Shown: in pieces, positions 42,886 to 51,304 of the stretch
Layout of the letters: every line of letters starts with the position of its first letter
Numbering within the stretch: the stretch's first letter is position 1
Assembly (NCBI GenBank): GCA_040220415.1
Contig: JAVJUV010000162.1
Location: 10,751 to 74,750 of the forward strand
Source: JAVJUV01 sp040220415
GTDB lineage: Bacteria > Pseudomonadota > Alphaproteobacteria > Rhodobacterales > Rhodobacteraceae
Direction of reading: 5' to 3'
Length of the DNA: 64,000 nucleotides
Position numbers and translations under genes: made by a program
Notes under the pieces: generated by a model
What the model was told of the DNA's origin: nothing
Database searches by the model: none
What the model saw: only the letters and a program-made list of their open reading frames with translations

Positions 42886-43040
42886 ATCGCACATAAATCA
42901 GGCAAATCGCCCCCATGAGTGCATCATTTCGCGCCAAACCCTGTTTTGCCCATTTTTTCCCCACTCGAATTCCCGTCTGCCACTTTTCCTCGCAACGCTG
43001 ACACGGTTCCTGACCCGCAACCAACAAAGGAGGGAAGGAC

Positions 43041-44219
43041 ATGGTAGGGGCTGATACCGCCTGGATCATCGTTGCGACAGCGCTTGTGCTGTTCATGACA
43101 CTGCCGGGGCTGGCGCTGTTCTACGGGGGGCTCGTGCGGTCGCGGAACGTGCTGAGCGTCTTCATGCACTGCTACGCCATCGCCTGCCTGATGAGCGTGG
43201 TCTGGCTCGCGCTGGGCTATTCCATCGCCTTCGGCGACGGCAACGCCGTCTGGGGCGGTCTGGGCAAGATGTTCCTGGCCGGCGTCACCGCCGACAGCCT
43301 GTCGGGCACCCTGCCCGAGGTTCTGTTCTTCGCCTTCCAGATGACCTTCGCGATCATCACGCCGGCGCTGATCGTCGGCGCCTATGTCGAGCGGGTGAAC
43401 TTCGGCTTCGTCCTGGTGTTCTCGACGCTCTGGATGCTGCTTTGCTATGCGCCCGTGGTCCACTGGATCTGGGGCGGCGGGATGCTTGCCGATGGCGGCA
43501 TCTTCGGCGAGACCGGCGCGCGCGACTTCGCGGGCGGGATCGTGGTGCACCAGACCGCCGGTCTGGCGGCGCTGATCCTGGCCGTCATCCTGGGACCGCG
43601 GCGCGACCGCACCAAGCCGCCGCACAATCCGGGCTATGTGATGATCGGCGCGGCGATGCTGTGGGTCGGCTGGTTCGGCTTCAACGGCGGCAGCCAGTTG
43701 GCCGCCGACGGGGGTGCTGCGATGGCGCTGACCGTGACGCATATCTCGGCCGCCACCGCGTCGCTGACCTGGGCGCTGTGGGAGCGCATCAAGTACGGCA
43801 AGGCCAGCCTTGTCGGCATGGTCACGGGCACCATCGCGGGCCTTGCCTCGATCACGCCGGCCAGCGGCTTCGTCGGCCCGGTCGCGGCACTGATCATCGG
43901 CGGCATCGCGGGTATCCTTTGCCAGGAAGCGGTGAACCTGATCCGCAACCGGCTGAAGATCGACGACACGCTGGACGTCTTCGCCGTCCACGGCGTCGGC
44001 GGCATCTTCGGCACGATCATGATCGCGGTCTTCGGGGCCGGAAGCTGGGCGGCGCAGCTTGGCAGCCTGGTGATCGTCGGCGTCTTCACGGCGGTCGTGA
44101 CCGTGCTCGTGGCCTTCGTCGCGCGGGCCCTTGTCGGCATGCGGGTCGACGCGGAAACCGAGGAAACCGGCCTCGATCTGGCGCAGCACGGCGAGCGCGC
44201 TTACGACGTCACTTCGTGA
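43041..44219 (+). CDS. amtB: ammonium transporter
   Basis: A 392-residue Amt/Rh-family channel with eleven membrane helices. The twin histidines of the pore are His170 (VVHQTAGLAAL) and His317 (FAVHGVGGIFG); ADTAWIIVATALVLFMTLPG and FYGGLVRSRNVLSV are the N-terminal signatures. It lacks an obvious cleavable signal peptide. AGGAGGG followed by AAGGAC gives a very strong ribosome site. No glnK/glnB gene precedes or follows it. It lies 1.6 kb beyond the NtrBC operon, across ispF-pgpA-pncC. Confidence 0.95.
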   Translation: MVGADTAWIIVATALVLFMTLPGLALFYGGLVRSRNVLSVFMHCYAIACLMSVVWLALGYSIAFGDGNAVWGGLGKMFLAGVTADSLSGTLPEVLFFAFQMTFAIITPALIVGAYVERVNFGFVLVFSTLWMLLCYAPVVHWIWGGGMLADGGIFGETGARDFAGGIVVHQTAGLAALILAVILGPRRDRTKPPHNPGYVMIGAAMLWVGWFGFNGGSQLAADGGAAMALTVTHISAATASLTWALWERIKYGKASLVGMVTGTIAGLASITPASGFVGPVAALIIGGIAGILCQEAVNLIRNRLKIDDTLDVFAVHGVGGIFGTIMIAVFGAGSWAAQLGSLVIVGVFTAVVTVLVAFVARALVGMRVDAETEETGLDLAQHGERAYDVTS

Positions 44220-44243
44220 ACCGTGCGGAAAATCACGCGGACA

Positions 44244-44265
44244 GGGGGGCTTCGGCCCCCTTTTT
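44244..44265 (+). terminator. rho-independent terminator after amtB
   Basis: GGGGGC (44245-44250), TTCG tetraloop, GCCCCC (44255-44260) and TTTTT. It lies 25 bases after the amtB stop; stem, stable loop and T tract are all textbook. Confidence 0.92.
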
Positions 44266-44360
44266 CATGTGCATGGTCATTGCATTTACCGAAAGTTGAC
44301 TTGCCTTCGGCCCCCCGTGCTGCTTCCTTATGGTCAAACAAAACTCAGGGAGACCGTCTC

Positions 44361-45971
44361 ATGGACAAACGCAAGGAAACCTACCTCGCCCGACAGGCAC
44401 GACGCCTGACCACGGGTGAGATCAACCGCCGCCGCTTCATCATGTCGGCGCTGGCCACCGGCGTGTCGATGCCGACGGCGATGTCGCTGGCCGGCCGCGC
44501 CGAAGCGCAGACGCCCAAGAAAGGCGGCGTCTTCCGCATGGCGGTGGGCCACGGATCGACCACCGACTCGCTGGACCCCGCGACGACCGAGAACGATTTC
44601 GGCACCACGGTGAACTATTCGCGCGGCAACTGCCTGACGGAAGTCGACAAGACCGGCAAGCTGGTGCCCGAACTGGCGGAAAGCTACGAGTCCGCCGATG
44701 CGAAGACCTGGGTCTTCAACCTGCGTCCGGGCGTGGAATTCCACAACGGCAAGACGATGACGCCCGAAGACGTGATCGCGTCGATCAACCACCACCGGGG
44801 CGAGGATTCAAAGTCGGCGGCGAAGGGCCTTGTCAGCCAGATTACCGACATCCGGAAAGACGGCGACAACCAGGTCGTGTTCGAGCTTGAGGGCGCGAAC
44901 GCCGACTTCCCATTCATCATGTCGGACTATCACCTTCTGATCATGGCCTCGGCCGACGGATCGGTCGACGGACAGGACCCGAACGGCACCGGCGGCTATG
45001 TCGTCGAGAATTTCGAGCCGGGCGTGCGCGCGACGTTCAACCGCCACCCCAACTACTTCAAGGAAGGTGCCGCCCACTTCGACCGCTTCGAGCTTCTCTC
45101 GATCCTGGACGTGACCGCGCGCCAGAACGCGGTGATGAACGGCGACGTGGACTATTCGGGCGACATCGACCCGAAGACCGTGGCGCTTCTGGGCCGCGTG
45201 CCGACGCTGGATATCCTGACGGCGACCGGCACCCAGCACTACACCTTCCCGATGCGCCTCAGCGTCGAGCCCTTCGGCAACTACGACCTGCGCATGGCGC
45301 TGAAATACGCGATCAAACGTCAGGAACTGGTCGACAAGATCCTGCTGGGCTACGGTCAGGCGGGCAACGACGTGCCGGTCAACGCCTCGATGCCGTTCTT
45401 CAACACCGAGCTTCCGGCGCACGAGTTCGACCCCGAGAAGGCGGCCGAACACTACGCCAAGTCCGGTCATTCCGGCCCGATCCAGCTTTCGGCGGCCGAC
45501 GCGGCCTTCGCGGGCGCGGTCGACGCCGCCCAGCTGATCGCTGCCTCGGCGGCGGAAGCCGGCATCGAGATCGAGGTCGTGCGCGAGCCGTCCGACGGCT
45601 ACTGGTCGAACGTCTGGAACAAGAAGGGCTGGTGCGCCTGTTACTGGTCGGGCCGCCCGACGCAGGACTGGATGTACTCCTCGGCCTATGTCGCGGAAAC
45701 CGAGTGGAACGACACCGCCTGGCGCGACACCGAAGCCGCCAACCGGTTCAACGAACTGGTCCTGATGGCCCGTTCCGAGACCGACGAGGACGAGCGGCGC
45801 AAGCAGTACTGGGAAGCCCAGGCCCTGCTTCAGAACGACGGCGGCGCCATCGTTGCGATGTTCGCAAGCTACATCTCGGCCCATGCCAAGACCCTTGCGC
45901 ACGACGAAGCCGTGGCCGCGAACTGGGCCAACGACGGCAACAAGGCGCAAGAGCGCTGGTGGTTCGCGTAA
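44361..45971 (+). CDS. Tat-exported peptide-type ABC transporter substrate-binding protein
   Basis: A 536-residue family 5 solute-binding protein. A twin-arginine signal (EINRRRFIMSALATG, then hydrophobic, ending AEAQ near residue 50) precedes the mature domain with KGGVFRMAVGHGSTTDSLDPAT, LAESYESADAKTWVFNLRPG and EFHNGKTMTPEDV, the standard DppA/OppA strands. The start at 44361 has AGGGAG upstream. No permease or ATPase gene is adjacent: amtB lies before it and a hydroxylase gene after it, each behind a terminator. Ligand unknown. Confidence 0.93.
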   Translation: MDKRKETYLARQARRLTTGEINRRRFIMSALATGVSMPTAMSLAGRAEAQTPKKGGVFRMAVGHGSTTDSLDPATTENDFGTTVNYSRGNCLTEVDKTGKLVPELAESYESADAKTWVFNLRPGVEFHNGKTMTPEDVIASINHHRGEDSKSAAKGLVSQITDIRKDGDNQVVFELEGANADFPFIMSDYHLLIMASADGSVDGQDPNGTGGYVVENFEPGVRATFNRHPNYFKEGAAHFDRFELLSILDVTARQNAVMNGDVDYSGDIDPKTVALLGRVPTLDILTATGTQHYTFPMRLSVEPFGNYDLRMALKYAIKRQELVDKILLGYGQAGNDVPVNASMPFFNTELPAHEFDPEKAAEHYAKSGHSGPIQLSAADAAFAGAVDAAQLIAASAAEAGIEIEVVREPSDGYWSNVWNKKGWCACYWSGRPTQDWMYSSAYVAETEWNDTAWRDTEAANRFNELVLMARSETDEDERRKQYWEAQALLQNDGGAIVAMFASYISAHAKTLAHDEAVAANWANDGNKAQERWWFA

Positions 45972-45996
45972 AACGACGCTTCTTTCAGTTGATGCA

Positions 45997-46028
45997 AAAC
46001 GGCGCCCCACGGGGCGCCGTTTCACTTT
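45997..46028 (+). terminator. rho-independent terminator after solute-binding protein gene
   Basis: An 11-base-pair stem, AAACGGCGCCC (45997-46007) with GGGCGCCGTTT (46012-46022), loop CACG, then CACTTTTC. It lies 25 bases after the stop. The T run is partly inside the stem. Confidence 0.8.
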
Positions 46029-46126
46029 TCGAGGTCACGCGCCGCGACCCCGGACGTGGCGTGCAACGTTGCAATTTTTCATACCAGATCCCTAATATAT
46101 CCGACCGACCCCTAAGCGAGGCGCCC

Positions 46127-46978
46127 ATGTCCGACGCGCTGCTGACCGCCGAGCCCACGTTGAGGCTGTCAGTATTCCTGGGAATGCTGGCGCTCATGGC
46201 CCTTTGGGAAGTGGCTGCGCCGAAGCGGCGGCGCGAGATTCCGCGCGTGATCCGCTGGACGAACAACCTGGCGCTTGTCCTGGTGGACACCATGCTGTTG
46301 CGCCTGACCTTTCCCATTCTCGCCGTCGGCCTGGCGGTCGTCGCCGAAGACCGGGGATGGGGGCTGCTGAATGCGCTCGATGCCCCGCTCTGGCTGGCGA
46401 TCGTCGTCTCGATGCTTGCGCTCGACCTGGCCATCTATCTTCAGCACGTGATGTTTCACGCCGTGCCCGCGCTCTGGCGGCTGCACCGGATGCACCATGC
46501 GGATCTCGAGTTCGATACGACCACCGGCCTGCGGTTTCATCCGGTCGAGATCCTGCTGTCGATGGGCGTGAAGCTGGCGGTCGTCGCGGCCCTTGGCCCG
46601 CCTGCCGTGGCGGTCCTGCTGTTCGAGATCGTTCTGAATGCCTCCGCGCTGTTCAACCATGCCAACATCCACCTGCCGGGCCGGGTGGATCGTGTGCTGA
46701 GATGGATCATCGTGACGCCCGACATGCACCGTGTCCATCACTCGATCGTTCCCGCCGAGACCAATTCGAACTTCGGATTCAACCTGCCCTGGTGGGATCG
46801 CCTGCTGGGAACCTATCGCGGCCAGCCGGCAGCGGGCCACATCGGCATGACCATCGGGATCGAACAGTTCCGCACGCGCCGCGACCTCTGGCTGGACCGG
46901 ATGCTGGTCCAGCCGCTGAAAGGGCCGGCCAGCGGCTATCCGATCAATCGTGAGCCACCCGCCGGCAAGGACCTCTGA
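46127..46978 (+). CDS. sterol desaturase/fatty acid hydroxylase superfamily protein
   Basis: A 283-residue integral membrane di-iron enzyme with about four to six membrane segments. The histidine clusters are His107-x3-His111, His120-x2-His123-His124, His178/His182 and His201-x2-His204-His205, matching the FA_hydroxylase pattern. Such enzymes hydroxylate or desaturate lipids, carotenoids or sterol-like molecules; the substrate here is unknown. Its stop is directly next to the stop of the convergent deacetylase gene with no gap. Confidence 0.9.
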   Translation: MSDALLTAEPTLRLSVFLGMLALMALWEVAAPKRRREIPRVIRWTNNLALVLVDTMLLRLTFPILAVGLAVVAEDRGWGLLNALDAPLWLAIVVSMLALDLAIYLQHVMFHAVPALWRLHRMHHADLEFDTTTGLRFHPVEILLSMGVKLAVVAALGPPAVAVLLFEIVLNASALFNHANIHLPGRVDRVLRWIIVTPDMHRVHHSIVPAETNSNFGFNLPWWDRLLGTYRGQPAAGHIGMTIGIEQFRTRRDLWLDRMLVQPLKGPASGYPINREPPAGKDL

Positions 46979-48802
46979 TCAGCGCCCCGACAACGCCGCC
47001 GATACCGGCGCCAGCGTCACGTTGGCCGCCGCCTCTTCTGCCCAGGCTTTGATCGCGGCCATCGTGCCGGGACGGGTATGTCCGACAAGGATCACCGCAT
47101 CGTCCTGGCGGGCACGAAACGCCGCGCGGTCCAGCGTCCGGCGGATCTGTTCGTCGCTTTCGCCGTCCTCGTCCACAACGCGGAAGATCAGCCCGGTCGG
47201 CAGCCCGGCGCGCTCGGCCTGCTGGTGCGCGGTGTTCAGTCCGCGCGGAAAGGTGATCAGCCCGTGGCCGGTATCGGTCACGACCGCCACCACCTGCGCC
47301 ACCGCCTCGCGGTCCGACTGGAAGCTGGAACCGGTGACGTCCATGATCGCCACCGCTTCGGGAATCCTTGTGAGGTTCGCGCTCAGCGCGACCTCGACAT
47401 CCTGCGGCGTGGCACCGGCGGGCAGCGACGGGATCATCACCACTTCCCGGCCCGCACGGCGATACTCCGAGGCCACACCGGCGGCGTTCGGCGCGCCGGC
47501 GTCTATCGCGAAGGCGACCGTGGGCGGCAGCCGACCCAGGTCAGCGGCAGCCATCGGTTCGGGCCCTTCGTGCATCAGGATAACCGAGATCAGCGCGGCA
47601 TTCGCCGGGGTGTCGTAATCCATCGCGAAGGCCCGGATGGCGGGGCCGTCCATCGCTGCTGGTTCCTCCGCCACCTCTTCGTCGGCTGCTTCGGGTTCAT
47701 CCTCGGACAGCGGGGTGCCCGGCAGGCGGCGGACCACCGGCAGGTTGTCTTCATCCGATCCGATCGTCGGCAGGCGGTTCACCCCGACGCCCTCGGCGCG
47801 ATCCTGGAAAGTCTCGACCGGTGTGAAGAACTGCGAGTCGCCGCCGTCCACCGTCGCCACCCCGCCGCTGTCGGGAACCTGGGCGACATCGGGCGCCGGT
47901 CCGGGAACCGGTGCCGGCTCGGTCTCGGCCATGTCTTCCTCCACGTCTTCGGCGGGCGCCGCCTCGGTTTCGGCCAACTCGGGTTCGGCGGGCGCCTCGG
48001 GCTCTGCCGGCGTCGCCGCCGGGATCTCGGGCGCGGCCGGTTGCGGTTGCGCCGCCATTTCCGTTTCGGCGGGCGCCTCGCCTGCCTCGGGCACGCGGAC
48101 GCCCGGCATCGAGGGCGCTTCGCTGATCCCGGGGGAGACCGGCGAGGCGGGTCCGTCGGTATCCGGCTGGATCGCCGGCGCGCTTTCGGCCACCGACGGC
48201 AAAGCGTCGCCGGAATCGTCCGGCAGCGCGGCGATTTCGGCCTCGGCCTCCGGTGCCGCGTCATCCGGGCCGGCCTCGACAACTTCCAGGCCTTCGGTGT
48301 CCGGCGCTTCGCCGGGCGTTGGCGCCGCGGTGTCGGCCTCGGGCGCGGCGACAGGCGTCTCGGGCGCCTCCAGCGAGGGCGACGACGGCACGCCAGCCAG
48401 GTTGTCGGCGCTGCCGACACGCCCCGCATCGCTCCCCTCCGGAACTGTCACCTCGTCGGCGACCTCGGGCGCATCGCCCAGCCCGGCAGGTCCCTCGACC
48501 GAGGGCTGCGGTATGTCCAGCGACGACGTGTCGAAGGCCGGCGGCGTCTCGACCGCATCTTCGGGCGGCAGCACGCCGGTCACGATCTCGTCCGCGCCGG
48601 GTGTCTCTTCGATACCCGGCAGAACCGGATCGGTATCGACCCGCGACTGATCGAACTCGGACCCGCCCGGCACTTCCACCGGGCTGGCCTCGGGTTTGGG
48701 AAAACTCAGCTGCTGGCGCTCCATCGTCTGGCTCGACACCAGAAGAAGGCTTACGCCCACCACACCGCCCCAGAAAATGCCTGCAAGGAAGCCGCGTCCC
48801 AA
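46979..48802 (-). CDS. divergent polysaccharide deacetylase family protein with long Pro/Glu/Ala linker
   Basis: A 607-residue protein. TTG 48802 is chosen because GGAGGAG lies 6 bases upstream. It starts with one membrane anchor (GFLAGIFWGGVVGVSLLLV, residues about 4-22), continues with some 350 residues of low-complexity Pro/Glu/Ala/Asp sequence, and ends in a divergent polysaccharide deacetylase domain (about residues 385-607: TVAFAIDAGAPNAAG, GREVVMIPSLPAG, MDVTGSSFQSDREAV, GLITFPRGLNTA, VGHTRPGTMAAIKAW). The domain family is YibQ-like, of unknown substrate, and is placed in the periplasm by the anchor. Confidence 0.88.
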   Translation of the reverse strand: MGRGFLAGIFWGGVVGVSLLLVSSQTMERQQLSFPKPEASPVEVPGGSEFDQSRVDTDPVLPGIEETPGADEIVTGVLPPEDAVETPPAFDTSSLDIPQPSVEGPAGLGDAPEVADEVTVPEGSDAGRVGSADNLAGVPSSPSLEAPETPVAAPEADTAAPTPGEAPDTEGLEVVEAGPDDAAPEAEAEIAALPDDSGDALPSVAESAPAIQPDTDGPASPVSPGISEAPSMPGVRVPEAGEAPAETEMAAQPQPAAPEIPAATPAEPEAPAEPELAETEAAPAEDVEEDMAETEPAPVPGPAPDVAQVPDSGGVATVDGGDSQFFTPVETFQDRAEGVGVNRLPTIGSDEDNLPVVRRLPGTPLSEDEPEAADEEVAEEPAAMDGPAIRAFAMDYDTPANAALISVILMHEGPEPMAAADLGRLPPTVAFAIDAGAPNAAGVASEYRRAGREVVMIPSLPAGATPQDVEVALSANLTRIPEAVAIMDVTGSSFQSDREAVAQVVAVVTDTGHGLITFPRGLNTAHQQAERAGLPTGLIFRVVDEDGESDEQIRRTLDRAAFRARQDDAVILVGHTRPGTMAAIKAWAEEAAANVTLAPVSAALSGR

Positions 48803-48933
48803 CGCACTCTCCTCCGCTCTGCTCAAATGCCCACGGGCGCCTTGACGATCTCCGGCGCCTCTCGCACAAGTATACGCGCGCTTGACGCGCCTGACACCCC
48901 ATATCTTCACGCCATCGTGCGAGAAACGCCAAA

Positions 48934-49515
48934 ATGCTGCTACTGATCGACAATTACGACAGCTTCACCTTCAATCTCGTCCATTATCTGGGCGAACTGG
49001 GGGCCGAATGCGTCGTGAAACGCAACGATGCGCTCGACGTGCAGCAGGCGATGGCGCTTCATCCCGAGGCCATCATCCTGTCACCGGGCCCCTGCGACCC
49101 GGACAGGGCCGGCATCTGCCTGGCGCTGACCGAAGCGGCGGCCGAGACGAACACGCCGCTTCTGGGCGTCTGCCTTGGCCACCAGACGATCGGCCAGGCC
49201 TTCGGCGGCCGCGTCGTGCGCGCAGGCGAGATCGTGCACGGCAAGATGGGCGCGATGCACCACCAGGGTAAAAGCCTGTTCAGGGGCCTGCCCTCGCCGT
49301 TATCTGCGACGCGCTATCACTCGCTGATCGTCGAACGCGACACGCTGCCCGACTGCCTGGAGGTCACGGCCTGGCTGGAGGACGGCACGATCATGGGCCT
49401 GCAACACAGGTCGAAACCGATCCACGGCGTCCAGTTCCACCCCGAGAGCATCCGCTCGGAACATGGCCACGCCATGCTGAAGAATTTCCTCGATATCCTG
49501 CCGGTGCCCGCATGA
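48934..49515 (+). CDS. trpG: anthranilate synthase component II (glutamine amidotransferase)
   Basis: A 193-residue class I glutamine amidotransferase delivering ammonia to TrpE. Catalytic Cys80 lies in LGVCLGHQTIGQ; the His-Glu pair is in GVQFHPESI; LIDNYDSFTFNL and SPGPCDPDRAG are typical. It heads trpG-trpD-ung-trpC-moaC-moeA and overlaps trpD by ATGA. The partner trpE is about 40 kb upstream. No obvious leader peptide or attenuator lies in the 130 bases upstream. Confidence 0.96.
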   Translation: MLLLIDNYDSFTFNLVHYLGELGAECVVKRNDALDVQQAMALHPEAIILSPGPCDPDRAGICLALTEAAAETNTPLLGVCLGHQTIGQAFGGRVVRAGEIVHGKMGAMHHQGKSLFRGLPSPLSATRYHSLIVERDTLPDCLEVTAWLEDGTIMGLQHRSKPIHGVQFHPESIRSEHGHAMLKNFLDILPVPA

Positions 49516-50528
49516 CAGACGCCATGAAACCGCTGATCTACGCCGCCTCCGAAGGCCCGCTCAGCCGCGCCCAGGCCCAGGAAGCCTTCGAGATCATCTT
49601 CGAAGGCAACGCGACCCCGGCCCAGTTGGGCGGTTTCCTGATGGCGATGCGGGCGCGCGGCGAATCCGTCGCCGAATACGCCGCCGCCGCCGCCGTCATG
49701 CGCGCCAAATGCGCCGCCGTGAAAGCGCCCGAAGGCGCGATGGACATCGTCGGCACCGGTGGCGACGGCATGGGCACGCTCAACATCTCGACCGCCGCCG
49801 CCTTCGTCGTGGCGGGCGCCGGCGTGCCGGTGGCCAAGCACGGCAACCGCAACCTGTCGTCGAAATCCGGCGCGGCCGACCTGCAATCGCAGATGGGCAT
49901 CGAGGTGATGGTCGAGGCGCAGATTGTCGAAAGAGCGCTGGCCGAAGTCGGCATCGGGTTCATGATGGCGCCGATGCACCACCCGGCGATGAAGCACGTC
50001 ATGCCGGTCCGGATGGAATTGGGCTGCAAGACCATCTTCAACATTCTCGGACCCCTGACCAACCCCGCCGGCGTCAAGCGGCAGCTGACCGGCGCATTCG
50101 CCATCGACCTGATCTTCCCGATGGCCGAGACGCTTCAGCAACTGGGCTCGGAGGCTGCCTGGCTGGTTCACGGCCAGGACGGCACTGACGAGATCTCGAT
50201 CGCTGGTCCCACCGACGCCGCGATCCTGAAAGACGGCAGGATCCGCTCTGCCGTCATCCACCCCGAGGACGCCGGCCTGCCGGTCCACCCGTTCCGCGAC
50301 ATCCTGGGCGGCACGCCGGAAGAAAACGCCGCGGCCTTTCACGCCCTTCTGGGCGGTGCGCCCGGTGCGTACCGCGACGCGGTGCTGCTCAATTCCGCCG
50401 CCGCCCTCGTCATCGCCGAAAAGGCCGCCGACCTGAAAGAGGGCGTCACCATCGCCGCCGAAAGCATCGACAGCGGGGCCGCGCGGCAAAAGGTCGAGGG
50501 GCTGGCCCGCATCACCTCGGGCGCATGA
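49512..50528 (+). CDS. trpD: anthranilate phosphoribosyltransferase
   Basis: A 338-residue enzyme attaching PRPP ribose phosphate to anthranilate. Signatures are VGTGGDGMGTLNISTAAAF (PRPP site), VAKHGNRNLSSKSGAAD, GIGFMMAPMHHPAMKHVMPV, GCKTIFNILGPLTNPAG and VHGQDGTDEIS. ATGA overlaps link it to trpG before and to ung after. Confidence 0.97.
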   Translation: MTDAMKPLIYAASEGPLSRAQAQEAFEIIFEGNATPAQLGGFLMAMRARGESVAEYAAAAAVMRAKCAAVKAPEGAMDIVGTGGDGMGTLNISTAAAFVVAGAGVPVAKHGNRNLSSKSGAADLQSQMGIEVMVEAQIVERALAEVGIGFMMAPMHHPAMKHVMPVRMELGCKTIFNILGPLTNPAGVKRQLTGAFAIDLIFPMAETLQQLGSEAAWLVHGQDGTDEISIAGPTDAAILKDGRIRSAVIHPEDAGLPVHPFRDILGGTPEENAAAFHALLGGAPGAYRDAVLLNSAAALVIAEKAADLKEGVTIAAESIDSGAARQKVEGLARITSGA

Positions 50529-51166
50529 CCCCGCCCGCCCCCGGCGCCTGGGCGGACCTGCCGTTCTTCCGCGACGACTGGCCCGCGCTGGCGGTCAGGA
50601 TCGCCGCCGAGACGCGGCCCGTCCTTCCCCCGGCCCCGCAACGCTTCGCCGCGCTCGAACGCACCGGTCCCACGGAAACCCGCGTCGTCATCCTGGGACA
50701 GGACCCCTACCCGACACCCGGCCATGCCAACGGACTGGCCTTCTCGGTGACGCCCGGGACACCGCTTCCGAAATCCCTGACGAACATCTTCCGCGAACTG
50801 GAAGACGACATGGGCGCGGCCCCTTCGACCGGCGACCTGACCCCCTGGGCCGACCAGGGCGTGCTCTTGCTCAACACCGCACTGACGGTTCCCGCAGGCG
50901 TCGCCGGCGGTCATGCCCGGCTGGGCTGGCAACGCCTGACCGAACAGGTTCTGGCCCGCCTTTCCGACCGCCCCCGCGCCTTCGTTCTCTGGGGCAACCA
51001 CGCCCAGTCCATGCGCCGCCACGTCACCGGCAAGGACCACCTTTTCATCGAGACCGCGCATCCCTCGCCCCTGTCTGCCTATCGCGGCTTCTTCGGCTCG
51101 CGCCCGTTCAGCCGTGTGAACCGCTGGCTCAAGGACCAGGGCCAACCCCCGATCCGCTGGGCCTGA
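50525..51166 (+). CDS. ung: uracil-DNA glycosylase (family 1)
   Basis: A 213-residue base-excision-repair enzyme removing uracil from DNA. The water-activating motif GQDPYPTPGHANGLAFSV has catalytic Asp60, LLLNTALTV is motif 2, and HPSPLSAYRGFFGSRPFS contains His179 and the minor-groove intercalation loop. It overlaps trpD by ATGA and is separated from trpC by 138 bases containing repeat copy B. This interrupts the common trpG-trpD-trpC order. Confidence 0.95.
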   Translation: MTPPAPGAWADLPFFRDDWPALAVRIAAETRPVLPPAPQRFAALERTGPTETRVVILGQDPYPTPGHANGLAFSVTPGTPLPKSLTNIFRELEDDMGAAPSTGDLTPWADQGVLLLNTALTVPAGVAGGHARLGWQRLTEQVLARLSDRPRAFVLWGNHAQSMRRHVTGKDHLFIETAHPSPLSAYRGFFGSRPFSRVNRWLKDQGQPPIRWA

Positions 51167-51184
51167 TCGGCTGACCGGCGACCC

Positions 51185-51233
51185 GCGCTTCTTCTTTTCG
51201 GAAATACTCCGGGGTGTGGGGCAGCGCCCCACA
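51185..51233 (+). repeat. dispersed intergenic repeat, copy B
   Basis: GCGCTTCTTCTTTTC (51185-51199), GGAAATACTCCGGGG (51200-51214), then a perfect hairpin TGTGGGGC (51215-51222), AGC, GCCCCACA (51226-51233). It begins 18 bases after the ung stop. The GGGGCAGCGCCCC hairpin tip is identical to that of copy C at 60279-60291. Confidence 0.78.
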
Positions 51234-51304
51234 AGACCCGCCATCGGGCCGCAGGGATGCGGACGGCGCTTTTCACCGTCCGCGCGACGCGCTATCCAAC
51301 GTTC

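Noticed and set aside
42886..43040. sigma54 promoter for amtB
   Set aside because: No TGGCAC-N5-TTGC pattern is present, and the local NtrC lacks the sigma54 loop.
48803..48933. trp leader peptide or attenuator before trpG
   Set aside because: No short frame with consecutive Trp codons and no terminator/antiterminator pair can be seen; TTGACG near 48880 has no -10 at proper spacing.
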